Source: Polynucleobacter kasalickyi
Lineage (GTDB): Bacteria; Pseudomonadota; Gammaproteobacteria; Burkholderiales; Burkholderiaceae
Direction: 5' to 3'
DNA: 64,000 bases
Assembly (NCBI RefSeq): GCF_900176405.1
Contig: NZ_FWXJ01000012.1
Coordinates: 22,554-86,553, forward strand
The notes under the pieces are model-generated. The model did no database searches, was not told the origin of the DNA, and worked only from the letters and a program-made list of their open reading frames with translations. This document shows positions 18,787-28,076 of this stretch, piece by piece (position 1 is the first letter of the stretch; each line of letters starts with the position of its first letter). The position numbers and the translations under genes were made by a program.

Positions 18787-19821
18787 CTACTCACTTGCCG
18801 AATCATAAGATTCAAATGATTTTGGTTTCAACATCTTACGTTGATTTTCTTGCACATCAAGTAACTTCGACATGATTTCTACAGCAATGATGGCAGGACT
18901 TTTTGAGAATTCATATTTCTTGCCGATAGGGCAGTTTAAACGTTGAACTAGCTCTTTATCGAGACCTGTATCTAATAATCTTTTCGAGAATCGCGCTGAT
19001 TTGGTTTTGGAACCAATTAATCCTAAAAATTCAAAAGAATCATTTTGGAGAATCTTTTGGCAAATCAAAAAATCTAATTGATGACTATGAGTCATTACCA
19101 AGAAATAGCTCCCTATTGGCGCAGTAGGAATTAACTCCAAGAGATTCGATTGAAAATGAAAATCTACAAGTGGGTATTCTAGTTCGTAGTCATTGACTGA
19201 TTTACCTAATATTAGCTCTCTAGTATCTAAACATTTAACTCGAAAATTTAAATCAGGTAAATTTTTTAATAAATTTTTTGCTACATGCCCTGCACCAAAC
19301 AACCATAACTCAGGACTAGATTGAAGGAGAGTTTCATAGAAAAAAGTAGCATGGGGTAAATCAACTAATCCATCTAAAGCGTTTTTAACCTTACTAGTAC
19401 TTTGTAAAGAGAGTTGATTTTTTCCTGTTTTTAAATTGAGTATTTTTTGATAGGATCCTGTTGCAGAATTTGCTTCAAATAACCAATCAATATCTGCAAT
19501 CGATTCATATCTTTCCCAAATTAACTGTACAGTTCCACCGCAACACTGGTCTAACTCCACACCAAGAATAAAAGACTGCAAATGGATTTTTGCATAAAGC
19601 TGATTGATGCTTAAAAGCGCAATTTCTATCGCTTTCTCTTCAAGATATCCACCACCAATTGATTCAAAGGTTTCAACCTTTCCGGAGCGATTTAACCAAA
19701 CCAACATACTAGTGCCCTGGTCTCTAGGGGTTGATCCCTTCGCCTCAGCGATTACCACCCTCACTACTGCCTGATTCGTCAGAATTAATTGTTTAATGCG
19801 TTCAAACTCCGAGTTCATCAT
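18787..19821 (-). CDS. xdhC: Xanthine dehydrogenase maturation factor XdhC
   Basis: XdhC binds and sulfurates the molybdenum cofactor and inserts it into XdhB. The 344-aa protein has the N-terminal XdhC_CoxI domain (VRVVIAEAKGSTPRDQGTSM, GGGYLEEKAIEIA, DQCCGGTVQLIWE) and a C-terminal Rossmann-like domain (LWLFGAGHVAKNLL at ~175, VMTHSHQLDFLIC, FLGLIGSKTKSARF). The conserved QCCGG cysteines are present. It overlaps the xdhB stop by four bases (ATGA) and precedes guaD by three bases. Confidence 0.93.
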   Translation of the reverse strand: MMNSEFERIKQLILTNQAVVRVVIAEAKGSTPRDQGTSMLVWLNRSGKVETFESIGGGYLEEKAIEIALLSINQLYAKIHLQSFILGVELDQCCGGTVQLIWERYESIADIDWLFEANSATGSYQKILNLKTGKNQLSLQSTSKVKNALDGLVDLPHATFFYETLLQSSPELWLFGAGHVAKNLLKNLPDLNFRVKCLDTRELILGKSVNDYELEYPLVDFHFQSNLLELIPTAPIGSYFLVMTHSHQLDFLICQKILQNDSFEFLGLIGSKTKSARFSKRLLDTGLDKELVQRLNCPIGKKYEFSKSPAIIAVEIMSKLLDVQENQRKMLKPKSFESYDSASE

Positions 19822-22124
19822 ACGAGACCAAAAGGAGTATTCAAGGCGTTTAAAATAGACTCAGGCGTCGCTGGGGCGACTAAATGAAGGATGCCCTCTT
19901 GCCCTACCTGCCCACGAATTGCATGTTTAATCGCATGAAATGCAGAAAAAGCTAACATTAAGGGGGGCTCACCCACTGCTTTGGATTTATAAATCGTATT
20001 TTCAATATTTCCTGACGAAGCGTATAAATTTATTTTTCCTTCTTTAGGCCAATCAAAGGCCGTGGGAATCTTATAAGTCGAGGGTGAATTCGTCATCAGC
20101 TTACCTTTCGGGTTCCACCACAACTCCTCGGAAGTCAGCCACCCAAGTCCTTGCAAAAAACCGCCTTCAATCTGACCTTTATCAATAGCAGGATTAATGG
20201 ATTGTCCAACATCGTGCAAAATATCGACTTGCAATAATTTCATTTCACCCGTTAGTGTATCAACTACCACTTCAGAAACAGCAGCCCCGTAAGAGAAATA
20301 AAAGAAAGGTCTACCTTTACGTGTTTTCGAATCGTAATGGATTTTTGGAGTAGCATAAAAGCCCGTTGCAGAAAGAGATATTCGGCCAACATAACATTCT
20401 TGCACTGCTTTTTCAAAAGAAATCGTTTGATCTCCTAAATGCACTTGATTGTTTTTAAGCACGATGTCAGATACTGATAATTGATATTTATTAGCTAAAA
20501 ATTCTTTCATTCTAGTGATTAGAATTTGGGCTGCATTTTGGGAGGCCATGCCATTCAAATCAGTTCCAGAAGACGCCGCTGTTGCTGAGGTATTTGGAAT
20601 TTTACTGGTGTCTGTCGCAGACATTTTCACAACAGAGAAATCTACCTGAAATTCATTCGCCACAATTTGACGAATTTTAGTATTTAACCCTTGTCCCATT
20701 TCTAACCCACCGTGATTGACCAAAATACTACCATCAGTGTAAATATGTATTAGCGCACCAGCTTGATTGAAATGAGTAGCAGTAAAAGAAATACCAAACT
20801 TTACCGGAGTGAGCGAAATGCCTCTTTTGAAATGCTTATTGTGTTGATTAAACTTTTCAATTTTCTGACGACGCTCTACATATTGGGAGGACGCCACTAA
20901 CTGACTCACTAAATCATCAATAATGATATCCTCGACCGGCATATCAAAATGAGTCAGCATATTTTTTTGGTAAAAGTTCTTTTTGCGAATCTCAAGCGGG
21001 TCTACTTTTAAGAAATCCGCGATGTCCTCTATTGCATATTCAATGCAATACATTCCTTGTGGCCCACCAAAACCTCTAAAAGCAGTATTAGAAACGGTGT
21101 TCGTTTTACATCGATACGAAATTGCTCTTAAATTTGGGATGAAATAGCAATTATCCAGATGAAATAATGCCCGATCATTGACCGGCCCAGATAAATCGGC
21201 GGAGAAACCACATCTTGATGCCATCATCACATCAAACGAGAGAATCTTACCAGTGGCATCAAAGCCTACTTCATAATCCATTTCAAAATCATGACGCTTC
21301 CCCGTAATCGTCATATCCATTTCACGATCAATTCTTAATTTCACGGGAAACTTCGTCTTTTTGGCAGCAAGCGCTGCAATAATTGCAAACCAAGCGGGCT
21401 GGCTTTCTTTACCACCAAAACCGCCACCCAGTCTTTTACATTCAACCCGAATCATCGCTGCTGGAAGATTAAGGGCATGAGACACTAGGTGTTGTACTTC
21501 ACTAGGGTGTTGACTGGAGGAATAGATGGTTAATTCGCCATCTTCCATTGGAATAGCGTATGCAATATTCCCTTCTAAATAAAAATGTTCTTGCCCACCT
21601 AACTTGATAGAATTTTTGAGTCGATGCGTAGCTGACGCAAAACCCTCTTCAACATTACCTTTTTCCATCGCAACTGGTGGTAAAACAAAATTACTTTTTT
21701 CAATAGCTTCTCGAATATCAAAGATAGGGATTTCTTCCTCAACTTGAACTCTAGCTAGCTTTGCCGCTTGTTTAGCAATTAAATGCGATGATGCTACAAC
21801 TGCAAACAGTGGTTGTCCATAAAAATCAATTTGGGATTCCGGAAAAATTGGATCATCTTTGACGGCACAACCAAAATTATTTTCCCCTGGAATATCTGCG
21901 CTGGTTAAGACTGTAACGACCCCAGGATATTCTTTCACTTTACATAAATCAAGTTCAAGTATTTTGCCTCTTGCCACACTACTAACACCCAATGCCACGT
22001 GTAAGGCATTCACTGGCAACGCCATATCATCAATATATTGAGCATTACCTGAAACATGCAAATGAGCACTTTCATGCTCAATTTGTTTACCCATCGTAGA
22101 CACTGTTTTGGCTTCCTTATTCAT
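19818..22124 (-). CDS. xdhB: Xanthine dehydrogenase molybdenum-binding subunit XdhB
   Basis: The large catalytic subunit (768 aa from the ATG at 22122-22124) that hydroxylates hypoxanthine and xanthine to urate at the molybdenum cofactor. Motifs are RLGGGFGGKESQ (~245), NTAFRGFGGPQGMYCIE with the substrate-binding Arg, GGLEMGQGLNTKI, and the catalytic Glu in KAVGEPPLML near the C terminus. An in-frame TTG at 22160 and an ATG at 22130 also exist. I prefer 22124 because a GAGG lies about nine bases upstream. It overlaps the xdhA end by eight bases. Confidence 0.95.
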   Translation of the reverse strand: MNKEAKTVSTMGKQIEHESAHLHVSGNAQYIDDMALPVNALHVALGVSSVARGKILELDLCKVKEYPGVVTVLTSADIPGENNFGCAVKDDPIFPESQIDFYGQPLFAVVASSHLIAKQAAKLARVQVEEEIPIFDIREAIEKSNFVLPPVAMEKGNVEEGFASATHRLKNSIKLGGQEHFYLEGNIAYAIPMEDGELTIYSSSQHPSEVQHLVSHALNLPAAMIRVECKRLGGGFGGKESQPAWFAIIAALAAKKTKFPVKLRIDREMDMTITGKRHDFEMDYEVGFDATGKILSFDVMMASRCGFSADLSGPVNDRALFHLDNCYFIPNLRAISYRCKTNTVSNTAFRGFGGPQGMYCIEYAIEDIADFLKVDPLEIRKKNFYQKNMLTHFDMPVEDIIIDDLVSQLVASSQYVERRQKIEKFNQHNKHFKRGISLTPVKFGISFTATHFNQAGALIHIYTDGSILVNHGGLEMGQGLNTKIRQIVANEFQVDFSVVKMSATDTSKIPNTSATAASSGTDLNGMASQNAAQILITRMKEFLANKYQLSVSDIVLKNNQVHLGDQTISFEKAVQECYVGRISLSATGFYATPKIHYDSKTRKGRPFFYFSYGAAVSEVVVDTLTGEMKLLQVDILHDVGQSINPAIDKGQIEGGFLQGLGWLTSEELWWNPKGKLMTNSPSTYKIPTAFDWPKEGKINLYASSGNIENTIYKSKAVGEPPLMLAFSAFHAIKHAIRGQVGQEGILHLVAPATPESILNALNTPFGLV

Positions 22125-23607
22125 TAGCATGGGCCTCGCTAATGATGGGAGAAAAATCATGTAACGATAATCCAGACTGATTCACTTCATTATAAAAACG
22201 AACTAATAAATTTTTGGCAACTGTTGTACGATAATTTGCGCTTGCTCTTAAATCTGATAAGGGTGCAAAATCTTGCTCGATGATCTCTTGAGCATCTTGA
22301 ATGACAGAGAGGCTCCAAGGTTTGTTGATTAAATAATTTTCTAGCAGAATTGCCCTTTTGGGCGTGGCAGCCATTCCACCAAACGCAACGCGAATGGATT
22401 GAATGAGTCCATTCTCAACCACTAATTTTGCGCCAAAACAGATGGCAGAAATATCTTGTTCAAATCTTTTGGAAACTTTATAGCTAGCGATACGCTCATT
22501 CGTAGTTGGAAGAGGAATTTTTACGGCTTCTACAAACTCTCCTGGCTGCAAATTTTTCTGCTGATAGCCCAAATAAAAATCTTCGAGGTTCATCTCCCTG
22601 GTAGTTTGACCTTGACGTAAAACCACACGAGTATTAAGTGCGATCAATATTGGCATACTATCGCCAATCGGTGACCCATTCGCCACATTACCGCACAAAG
22701 TACCTGACTTCCGAATCGGTAGAGAGGCAAATCGTTGGTGTAATTCTTCTAAATCAGGAAAATGATGGACGATTCTCTTAAATGCATCTTCTAAATTTAC
22801 ACCAGCACCAATCCAAATAGATTGATCCTGTTCTTTGATCTGCTGAAGTTCTTTGACTTCACCAATAAAAAGTATTGGCTTTAACTGTTTTAAATGTTGA
22901 GTAACCCAAAGGCCCACATCGGTGCCTCCTGCCAGTATTTGATACTCTGGATGTGCGACATACACGCTTGCAAATGTTTCCAAATCACTCGGGGCAATGA
23001 ATAAATCTGAAACTAAATCTGGCTGTAGTTCCAAATCGATTTGTTGTTGTAAGCGTTTCTCAGAAAAGGCATCAGCCCTACTAAAACGCATTGGCTCTGG
23101 CAGCTCTTGCATTTGTAGGCCCGCTTCAATAATCGGCCGATAGCCCGTACATCGACACAGATTTCCTGAAATTGCATTAATTACATCATCTTCATGCGCA
23201 TGCTTCGATTCACCATCTAAGTAATGCGCTAATAAGGAAATCACAAAGCCTGGCGTACAAAACCCACATTGAGAACCATGACAAGTCACCATTGCTTGTT
23301 GCACTGGGTGTAGCTCTTGTAAAGATTGCGAAATATACTTTGCGGTATAAATTGATTTTTTATGAAGCCCTGGAACAAATTTGATACACGAATTAACGGT
23401 TTTATAGACTAATTTTCCTTGTTCAGTCTGCGCTTGAAGTACCATGCAAGCACCACAGTCACCCTCACCGCAGCCTTCTTTAACACTCGTATTATTAGTT
23501 TGTAACCGAATAAAATCTAACAAGGTCTCTTGTTGATTTTCAACTGGTAATTGAATCAATTCATCATCTAAATAGAATTGAATGGTCTGACTAGACTTGG
23601 GAATCAT
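22117..23607 (-). CDS. xdhA: Xanthine dehydrogenase iron-sulfur/FAD subunit XdhA
   Basis: The small subunit (496 aa) passes electrons from the molybdenum site through two 2Fe-2S clusters and FAD to NAD. The first cluster Cys are in KEGCGEGDCGACMV (~42-55), the second in GSQCGFCTPGFV and SGNLCRCTGYRPI (~110-160). The FAD domain begins near residue 200 with ILAGGTDVGLWV and has TLCGNVANGSPIGDSMP. It heads the xdhABC-guaD operon. Its start codon lies only about 28 bases after a strong stem-loop that ends the porin gene, leaving little room for an ordinary promoter. Confidence 0.95.
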   Translation of the reverse strand: MIPKSSQTIQFYLDDELIQLPVENQQETLLDFIRLQTNNTSVKEGCGEGDCGACMVLQAQTEQGKLVYKTVNSCIKFVPGLHKKSIYTAKYISQSLQELHPVQQAMVTCHGSQCGFCTPGFVISLLAHYLDGESKHAHEDDVINAISGNLCRCTGYRPIIEAGLQMQELPEPMRFSRADAFSEKRLQQQIDLELQPDLVSDLFIAPSDLETFASVYVAHPEYQILAGGTDVGLWVTQHLKQLKPILFIGEVKELQQIKEQDQSIWIGAGVNLEDAFKRIVHHFPDLEELHQRFASLPIRKSGTLCGNVANGSPIGDSMPILIALNTRVVLRQGQTTREMNLEDFYLGYQQKNLQPGEFVEAVKIPLPTTNERIASYKVSKRFEQDISAICFGAKLVVENGLIQSIRVAFGGMAATPKRAILLENYLINKPWSLSVIQDAQEIIEQDFAPLSDLRASANYRTTVAKNLLVRFYNEVNQSGLSLHDFSPIISEAHANE

Positions 23608-23634
23608 TTATACCCCGATTTATGTCACACTCTG

Positions 23635-23674
23635 AAAAACCAACAAGTGATCTTCTCACTTGTTGGTTTTTTTT
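23635..23674 (-). terminator. Strong stem-loop between porin and xdhA
   Basis: A perfect 13-base stem (AACCAACAAGTGA at 23638-23650 with TCACTTGTTGGTT at 23656-23668) with a five-base loop, extendable by A-T pairs. It has T-runs on both sides and so could act in either direction. On the minus strand it follows the porin stop and carries TTTTT. The xdhA start codon is only ~28 bases further on, so expression of xdhA must come by read-through or from a promoter overlapping the hairpin. Confidence 0.85.
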
Positions 23675-23703
23675 GCTATTAAATTACTTAAAACTTCCTA
23701 GGA

Positions 23704-24819
23704 TTAGAACTTCATTCTAATACCAGCACCATAAACATATCCAGTACCTGACGTGTTAGAAGCACTTGTATAACCGTAGTTTACATATGCATCAGTCTTA
23801 TCATCCAATGGATAGTCATAGCCAACGACTGTTTCGTTTACTGTAGAAGAAACGCCACCTAACGATGTATTAAGCGCAACTAAACTAGAAGTGTAGTTAG
23901 TGTTTGCATATTCAATTAAGATTTTTCCAGGACCTGCAGGAATCTTCGTACTAACTTGGAATGTTTTTGACTCTGTACCAGCACTTGATTGTTTAGCATC
24001 TTGGTAAGTCATAAATACTTTAGCAACGCCGAAGTCATATGATGCACCACCCATGTAGGCTTGAGCTGAATTATTACCTGTTGTGAAAACATCCATACCA
24101 ATTTCACTGTTACCAATTGGCATTACTTGGGTATTAGAGTAATAGGCTGTTAATGCTAAAGGGCCATCAAAGTACAATACGTTCGCACCGAAGTTGTTAC
24201 CGCTAGACTTACCGCCATTAGGTGCATAGTGCAAGTTAATTTCTGCATTACCAAATTTTGGCAATGTATAAATAATTTGACGATCCCAAGCTGTATCACC
24301 ATACAAACCGTTTGAAGTACTGTTACTGATTGATTGTGAAGGTGTATTAAAGTTGAAATACATTGCATGCCAGAGTGGGCCATATCCACCGGAATCACCG
24401 TACGCATTGAATAAAATAGTTGGCAAGAAGTGCGGAGCGATATCGCGACCAATCGTTACTTTACCAAAGCTACCGGCTAAAGATCCGCTAGCATTTCGAG
24501 TGAATAAATTTGGTCCAATAACTTTACCCTGAGTTAAATCCAAGAAAGTCGAAGCACTAAATCCAGCAGTTAAGCCAGTATCGCCAACTGCACGCTCACC
24601 TTTAATGCCAAAATACGATGTAGTCATCGCACCACTGGTTGGGGTCAAGTTGGAAGTATCGCCACCAGGAGCTTTGCTTGACTGCAAAGATAAATCGGCC
24701 AAACCGAAGACTGATAAGCCATCGACGACTTTTACGTCAGCATGGGCACTAGAAGCTGCAAAAGCAGCTAACATTGACAAGACTAAAGCTGTTTTTTTCC
24801 CTAAAAATTTGTGTTGCAT
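23704..24819 (-). CDS. Outer-membrane porin (Gram-negative porin family)
   Basis: A 371-aa general porin with a signal peptide (MQHKFLGKKTALVLSML, cleavage near SSAHAD) and a C-terminal Phe (YGAGIRMKF), the signature of outer-membrane beta-barrels. Internal features are SYFGIKGERAVGDTGLTAGF and GSFGKVTIGRDIAP, typical of the beta-proteobacterial trimeric porin family. It stands between the xdh operon and the Rieske oxygenase with an own promoter region. A role in letting purines or urea cross the outer membrane is possible but only inferred from position. It is followed by a strong terminator. Confidence 0.92.
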   Translation of the reverse strand: MQHKFLGKKTALVLSMLAAFAASSAHADVKVVDGLSVFGLADLSLQSSKAPGGDTSNLTPTSGAMTTSYFGIKGERAVGDTGLTAGFSASTFLDLTQGKVIGPNLFTRNASGSLAGSFGKVTIGRDIAPHFLPTILFNAYGDSGGYGPLWHAMYFNFNTPSQSISNSTSNGLYGDTAWDRQIIYTLPKFGNAEINLHYAPNGGKSSGNNFGANVLYFDGPLALTAYYSNTQVMPIGNSEIGMDVFTTGNNSAQAYMGGASYDFGVAKVFMTYQDAKQSSAGTESKTFQVSTKIPAGPGKILIEYANTNYTSSLVALNTSLGGVSSTVNETVVGYDYPLDDKTDAYVNYGYTSASNTSGTGYVYGAGIRMKF

Positions 24820-24927
24820 ACAAGATTCTCCTTAAAAATTAAAAATATCTACCCTAAAATTTTGAGCATGGTAATTACCTGCACGTTTTAATAATGAACC
24901 TATGAACTTTCGTTTTAATTACCAACT

Positions 24928-24973
24928 GTTCCAAATAAGTGCTAAGGCATAAGGAGATGCACCAAAATATGAC
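24928..24973. promoter_or_regulatory. Two weak NtrC-like sites in the porin/Rieske divergent region
   Basis: The 235-base gap between the divergent porin and oxygenase genes holds GTTCCA-AAT-AAGTGC (24928-24942) and GCACCA-AAA-TATGAC (24959-24973). Each keeps one good arm of the GCACCA-N3-TGGTGC layout, and centres are 31 bases apart. The match is weaker than at 32372, and no paired -24/-12 element was seen. The remainder of the gap is AT-rich with no other clear signal. Confidence 0.22.
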
Positions 24974-25054
24974 AGAAAAATTACAGGCTTTGCTTATTAT
25001 TTTTTAATTGCAAATTTTTCTACTACTCTTATAAATAATTACAATTTTTTAATC

Positions 25055-26101
25055 ATGTTTATTCAAACCACTAACCAGAAGTCTTTTAATCAACTTCAAA
25101 ATGATTGGCATCCTATCGCCATTGCTGCAGTCACGCTACCTGGCACGATGCAATCGATTACTCTATTGGGTCAATCACTCGTCTTGTGGTGTGATGACAA
25201 TAATAATTTTCATTTGTGGCTGGATCAGTGTCCACATCGGGGAATGAAATTATCGTTAGGCACTATCCAAGAGAATCAACTCGTGTGCCCTTATCATGGC
25301 TGGCGATTTAAGCCATCTGGTAAATGTAGTTATATTCCATCTTTGCCACAATTATTAGAAGATAACTTAAAGGGATGTGTACGGCAATTTAAACTTCTAG
25401 TGAAATATGGCTTAATTTGGGGCTGTTTAGGTGAGCCGGTTGGTGACATCTTTCCATACCCTGAGTTTGATGAAAAAAGTCGGCGAATTGTCTTTTGTGG
25501 TCCCTATGATCTTGCTGCAAGTGGACCACGGATTATTGAAAACTTTTTAGATATGTCTCACTTTCCATTTGTTCATGAAGGGATCTTAGGGGACCAAAGC
25601 AAAATGGATATTCCGGACTATCAGGTAGAAGCGTTCTCCGATGATATTTATGGCGAGGGTATAAGAGCAACCAAATGCTTTTCTTGGCAGCCTAAAGCGA
25701 GTAAAAAATCCAACCAACCGGAACTAGTCGAATATGCATATCGTGTAGTTCACCCCTTCTCTGCTATTCTGAATAAACAGAGTAGCGGACAAAGTTCCAC
25801 CTCGGATGGACTCGCCGATGCGATTAGCCTACATCTCCAACCAGTAGAGCCGACGATCACTCGGGCTTGGATTATTATGGCCTTAAATGATTTCGAACAC
25901 TCTGAACAAGAATTAAGAGAATTTCAAGATTTAATCTTTTTACAAGATAAATCGATCGTAGAACATCAAGAGCCCAAATTACTGCCGCTCAATCCTGATG
26001 CCGAAGTTTCAGTAGTGAGTGACCGTCTATCGATTGCCTATCGCAAATACCTAAAGACGAATAACTTACAATATGGTGTAATAAACCATTTAGCTCTTTA
26101 A
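25055..26101 (+). CDS. Rieske non-haem iron oxygenase, possibly HpxD-like
   Basis: A 348-aa alpha-type Rieske oxygenase. The Rieske 2Fe-2S ligands are in DQCPHRGMKLSLG (~59-71) and LVCPYHGWRF (~79-88). The mononuclear iron site is in IENFLDMSHFPFVHEG (~157-172). It belongs to the VanA-like group, which includes the hypoxanthine/xanthine-oxidising HpxD of Klebsiella and the methylxanthine N-demethylases NdmA/B. The location beside gpt, xdh, guaD and 8-oxoguanine deaminase suggests a purine substrate. No reductase partner (HpxE-like) is seen in the window. Substrate assignment is inference; the fold assignment is secure. Confidence 0.85.
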   Translation: MFIQTTNQKSFNQLQNDWHPIAIAAVTLPGTMQSITLLGQSLVLWCDDNNNFHLWLDQCPHRGMKLSLGTIQENQLVCPYHGWRFKPSGKCSYIPSLPQLLEDNLKGCVRQFKLLVKYGLIWGCLGEPVGDIFPYPEFDEKSRRIVFCGPYDLAASGPRIIENFLDMSHFPFVHEGILGDQSKMDIPDYQVEAFSDDIYGEGIRATKCFSWQPKASKKSNQPELVEYAYRVVHPFSAILNKQSSGQSSTSDGLADAISLHLQPVEPTITRAWIIMALNDFEHSEQELREFQDLIFLQDKSIVEHQEPKLLPLNPDAEVSVVSDRLSIAYRKYLKTNNLQYGVINHLAL

Positions 26102-26128
26102 CCCCCTCCACTTATTCCATCTAAAACT

Positions 26129-26644
26129 ATGTCAGTCACTAACCCTTATCAAAATGAAGTCATCATTTCATGGACAGAAATTCATCGGGATGCGCGTTTT
26201 TTATCTCATTTACTGTTAGCAAAGGGGCCGTGGAAAGGCATTATTGCGATTACTAAAGGTGGTCTTATTCCTGCAGCACTGATTGCCAGAGAATTAAATA
26301 TTAAGTTGATTGATACCGTCTGTATTTCAAGTTACGACGGCAATTCTGATGGAGCAGCACAAAATCAAAAAGAACTAGAAGTGATCAAAATGATAGAAGG
26401 CGATGGTGATGGATTTTTACTCATCGACGACCTAGTGGATACCGGTAAAACTGCAAAGTTTATTCGTGAAAAATTACCCAAAGCCTATTTTTGTACTTTA
26501 TATGCGAAGCCTGAAGGTAAGCCCTTAGTTGATCTTTATGTCAAAGAATTCGAGCAAGCTGAATGGATCTTTTTCCCTTGGGACATTGAATATCAATTCT
26601 CAGTACCTATCCACCACAGAGCAAAGATTGCACCAAAGGAGTAA
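26129..26644 (+). CDS. gpt: Xanthine/guanine phosphoribosyltransferase
   Basis: A 171-aa type-I phosphoribosyltransferase converting xanthine or guanine plus PRPP to XMP or GMP. The PRPP-binding motif LLIDDLVDTGKTAKFI is at about residues 96-111. ITKGGLIPAALIARELNIK (~33-51) and the C-terminal FFPWDIEYQF match the XGPRT family. It is 27 bases after the Rieske oxygenase gene on the same strand. It gives the cell a salvage route competing with degradation of the same bases. Ends convergently with the 8-oxoguanine deaminase gene, five bases apart. Confidence 0.9.
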   Translation: MSVTNPYQNEVIISWTEIHRDARFLSHLLLAKGPWKGIIAITKGGLIPAALIARELNIKLIDTVCISSYDGNSDGAAQNQKELEVIKMIEGDGDGFLLIDDLVDTGKTAKFIREKLPKAYFCTLYAKPEGKPLVDLYVKEFEQAEWIFFPWDIEYQFSVPIHHRAKIAPKE

Positions 26645-26645
26645 A

Positions 26646-26668
26646 AAAATTAATGTGCCATTAATTTT
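26646..26668. terminator. AT-rich hairpin at the convergent gpt / deaminase ends
   Basis: Ten-base arms AAAATTAATG and CATTAATTTT around a three-base loop. On the minus strand the stem is followed by seven T residues and overlaps the last codons and stop of the deaminase gene. On the plus strand it directly follows the gpt stop. The stem is low in G-C, so termination strength is uncertain. Confidence 0.45.
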
Positions 26669-28014
26669 CGACTGAGTAGTGAATGCGTAGAAACGTGTCT
26701 TTCTAGATCAAAGTCTACTAACTCAGCATTCATCACTCGGATCCTTCCGTTGATCATACTAAAGTCTACTTGCGACGGCGGAGAAAAAACAATTCCGGCA
26801 ACTGGATCAGAGCATCCGGCAAAGCTCAATTGCTGTTGTTTAAAGCCAATGATATCGGCCGCCATACCTACTTGAATGGAACCAATGTCTTGCCTACCTA
26901 AAACCTCTGCGCCGCCAACTGTCGCTAGCCGTAGCGCTTGCCTTGCATTTAAGGCCTGTGGATCATTATTGGCCACCCTTTGTAATAACATGGCCTGTCT
27001 TACCTCTTGAATCAGATTACCAGAGTCATTGGAAGCAGAACCATCCACACCTAACCCAACAGGTACCCCAGCATTCAGCATCTGCCGAATCGGAGCTATG
27101 CCGGAAGCTAATCGCATATTAGAGCTTGGACAATGACAAACTCCGGTCTTGGTACGTGCAAACACTTTGATGCCCTCAGCGTCAAGTTGCACACAATGTG
27201 CATGCCATACATCATCTCCCACCCAGCCTAGACTTTCTGCATATTGGGCAGGTGTCTGATTAAATTTTTCCTTTGAATATAAAACATCATTGATGTTCTC
27301 GGCCAGATGCGTATGGAGTTGAACTCCATACTGTCTTGCCAATTTAGCCGATTCGCGCATTAAATTTTCTGAAACAGAAAAGGGGGAACAAGGCGCAACC
27401 ACGATATGCAACATGGCATATTTTGTATTGTCATGCCATTTCTCGATCATTTCTTGAGTATCTTTTAAGATGAGGACTTCATCCTCCACGAGTGCATCTG
27501 GCGGAAGTCCTCCTAAACTTTCACCGACGCTCATCGCCCCCCTTGCGGCATGAAAACGAATACCAATGGTCTGAGCCGCCTGAATTTCATCCTCTAGACT
27601 TGCACCATTGGGGAATAAATATAAATGGTCGCTAGTCGTCGTGCAGCCAGATAACATTAATTCGGCCATCGCCGTGAGTGCTGAGACCCGAATCATCTCA
27701 GGAGTGATCTTTGACCAAATGGGATATAAGGTTTTGAGCCAGCCGAACAATTCTGCATCCTGCGCCACCGTCTTCGTGAGCGTCTGGAACATATGATGAT
27801 GCGTATTGATAAAGCCAGGTAAAACAATATGGCCTTGCATATCTATCTGCTGGGTATTTTCAAGATAGTGCTTGGGAATTTCTGAGGATTTACCAATCCA
27901 ACGAATCTGATTGCTTTCAATATAAATCGCAGCATTTTGTAATTCAGAGTGCTGAGAATCCATCGTCACTAAGTGCGCAATATTGAATAGTAATTTATTA
28001 CTAATGTTTGACAT
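26650..28014 (-). CDS. 8-oxoguanine deaminase
   Basis: A 454-aa amidohydrolase of the Atz/Trz group. It carries NTHHHMFQTLTKTVAQD (~71-87), HLYLFPNG (~140), LHTHLAENINDVLYSKE (~238), DDVWHAHCVQLD (~270) and VDGSASNDSGNLIQEVRQAM (~323-342). The HHHMFQ and GSASNDSGNL motifs mark the 8-oxoguanine deaminases, which produce urate directly from oxidised guanine, bypassing xanthine dehydrogenase. I use the ATG at 28014; a TTG at 28032 would add six residues. It starts only 24 bases after a terminator-like hairpin that closes the upstream transporter operon. Confidence 0.88.
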   Translation of the reverse strand: MSNISNKLLFNIAHLVTMDSQHSELQNAAIYIESNQIRWIGKSSEIPKHYLENTQQIDMQGHIVLPGFINTHHHMFQTLTKTVAQDAELFGWLKTLYPIWSKITPEMIRVSALTAMAELMLSGCTTTSDHLYLFPNGASLEDEIQAAQTIGIRFHAARGAMSVGESLGGLPPDALVEDEVLILKDTQEMIEKWHDNTKYAMLHIVVAPCSPFSVSENLMRESAKLARQYGVQLHTHLAENINDVLYSKEKFNQTPAQYAESLGWVGDDVWHAHCVQLDAEGIKVFARTKTGVCHCPSSNMRLASGIAPIRQMLNAGVPVGLGVDGSASNDSGNLIQEVRQAMLLQRVANNDPQALNARQALRLATVGGAEVLGRQDIGSIQVGMAADIIGFKQQQLSFAGCSDPVAGIVFSPPSQVDFSMINGRIRVMNAELVDFDLERHVSTHSLLSRKLMAH

Positions 28015-28029
28015 ATTAGGATGGATACC

Positions 28030-28064
28030 CAAGAAACAAGACTGCTAGTTGGCAAAGCAGTCTT
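28030..28064 (-). terminator. Terminator-like hairpin between ABC permease and 8-oxoguanine deaminase
   Basis: Nine-base arms AAGACTGCT (28038-28046) and AGCAGTCTT (28056-28064) with a nine-base loop. On the minus strand it is followed by GTTTCTT. It lies 12 bases past the permease stop and 24 bases before the deaminase ATG, a layout parallel to porin-hairpin-xdhA. Confidence 0.75.
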
Positions 28065-28076
28065 TTATTCAAATTA

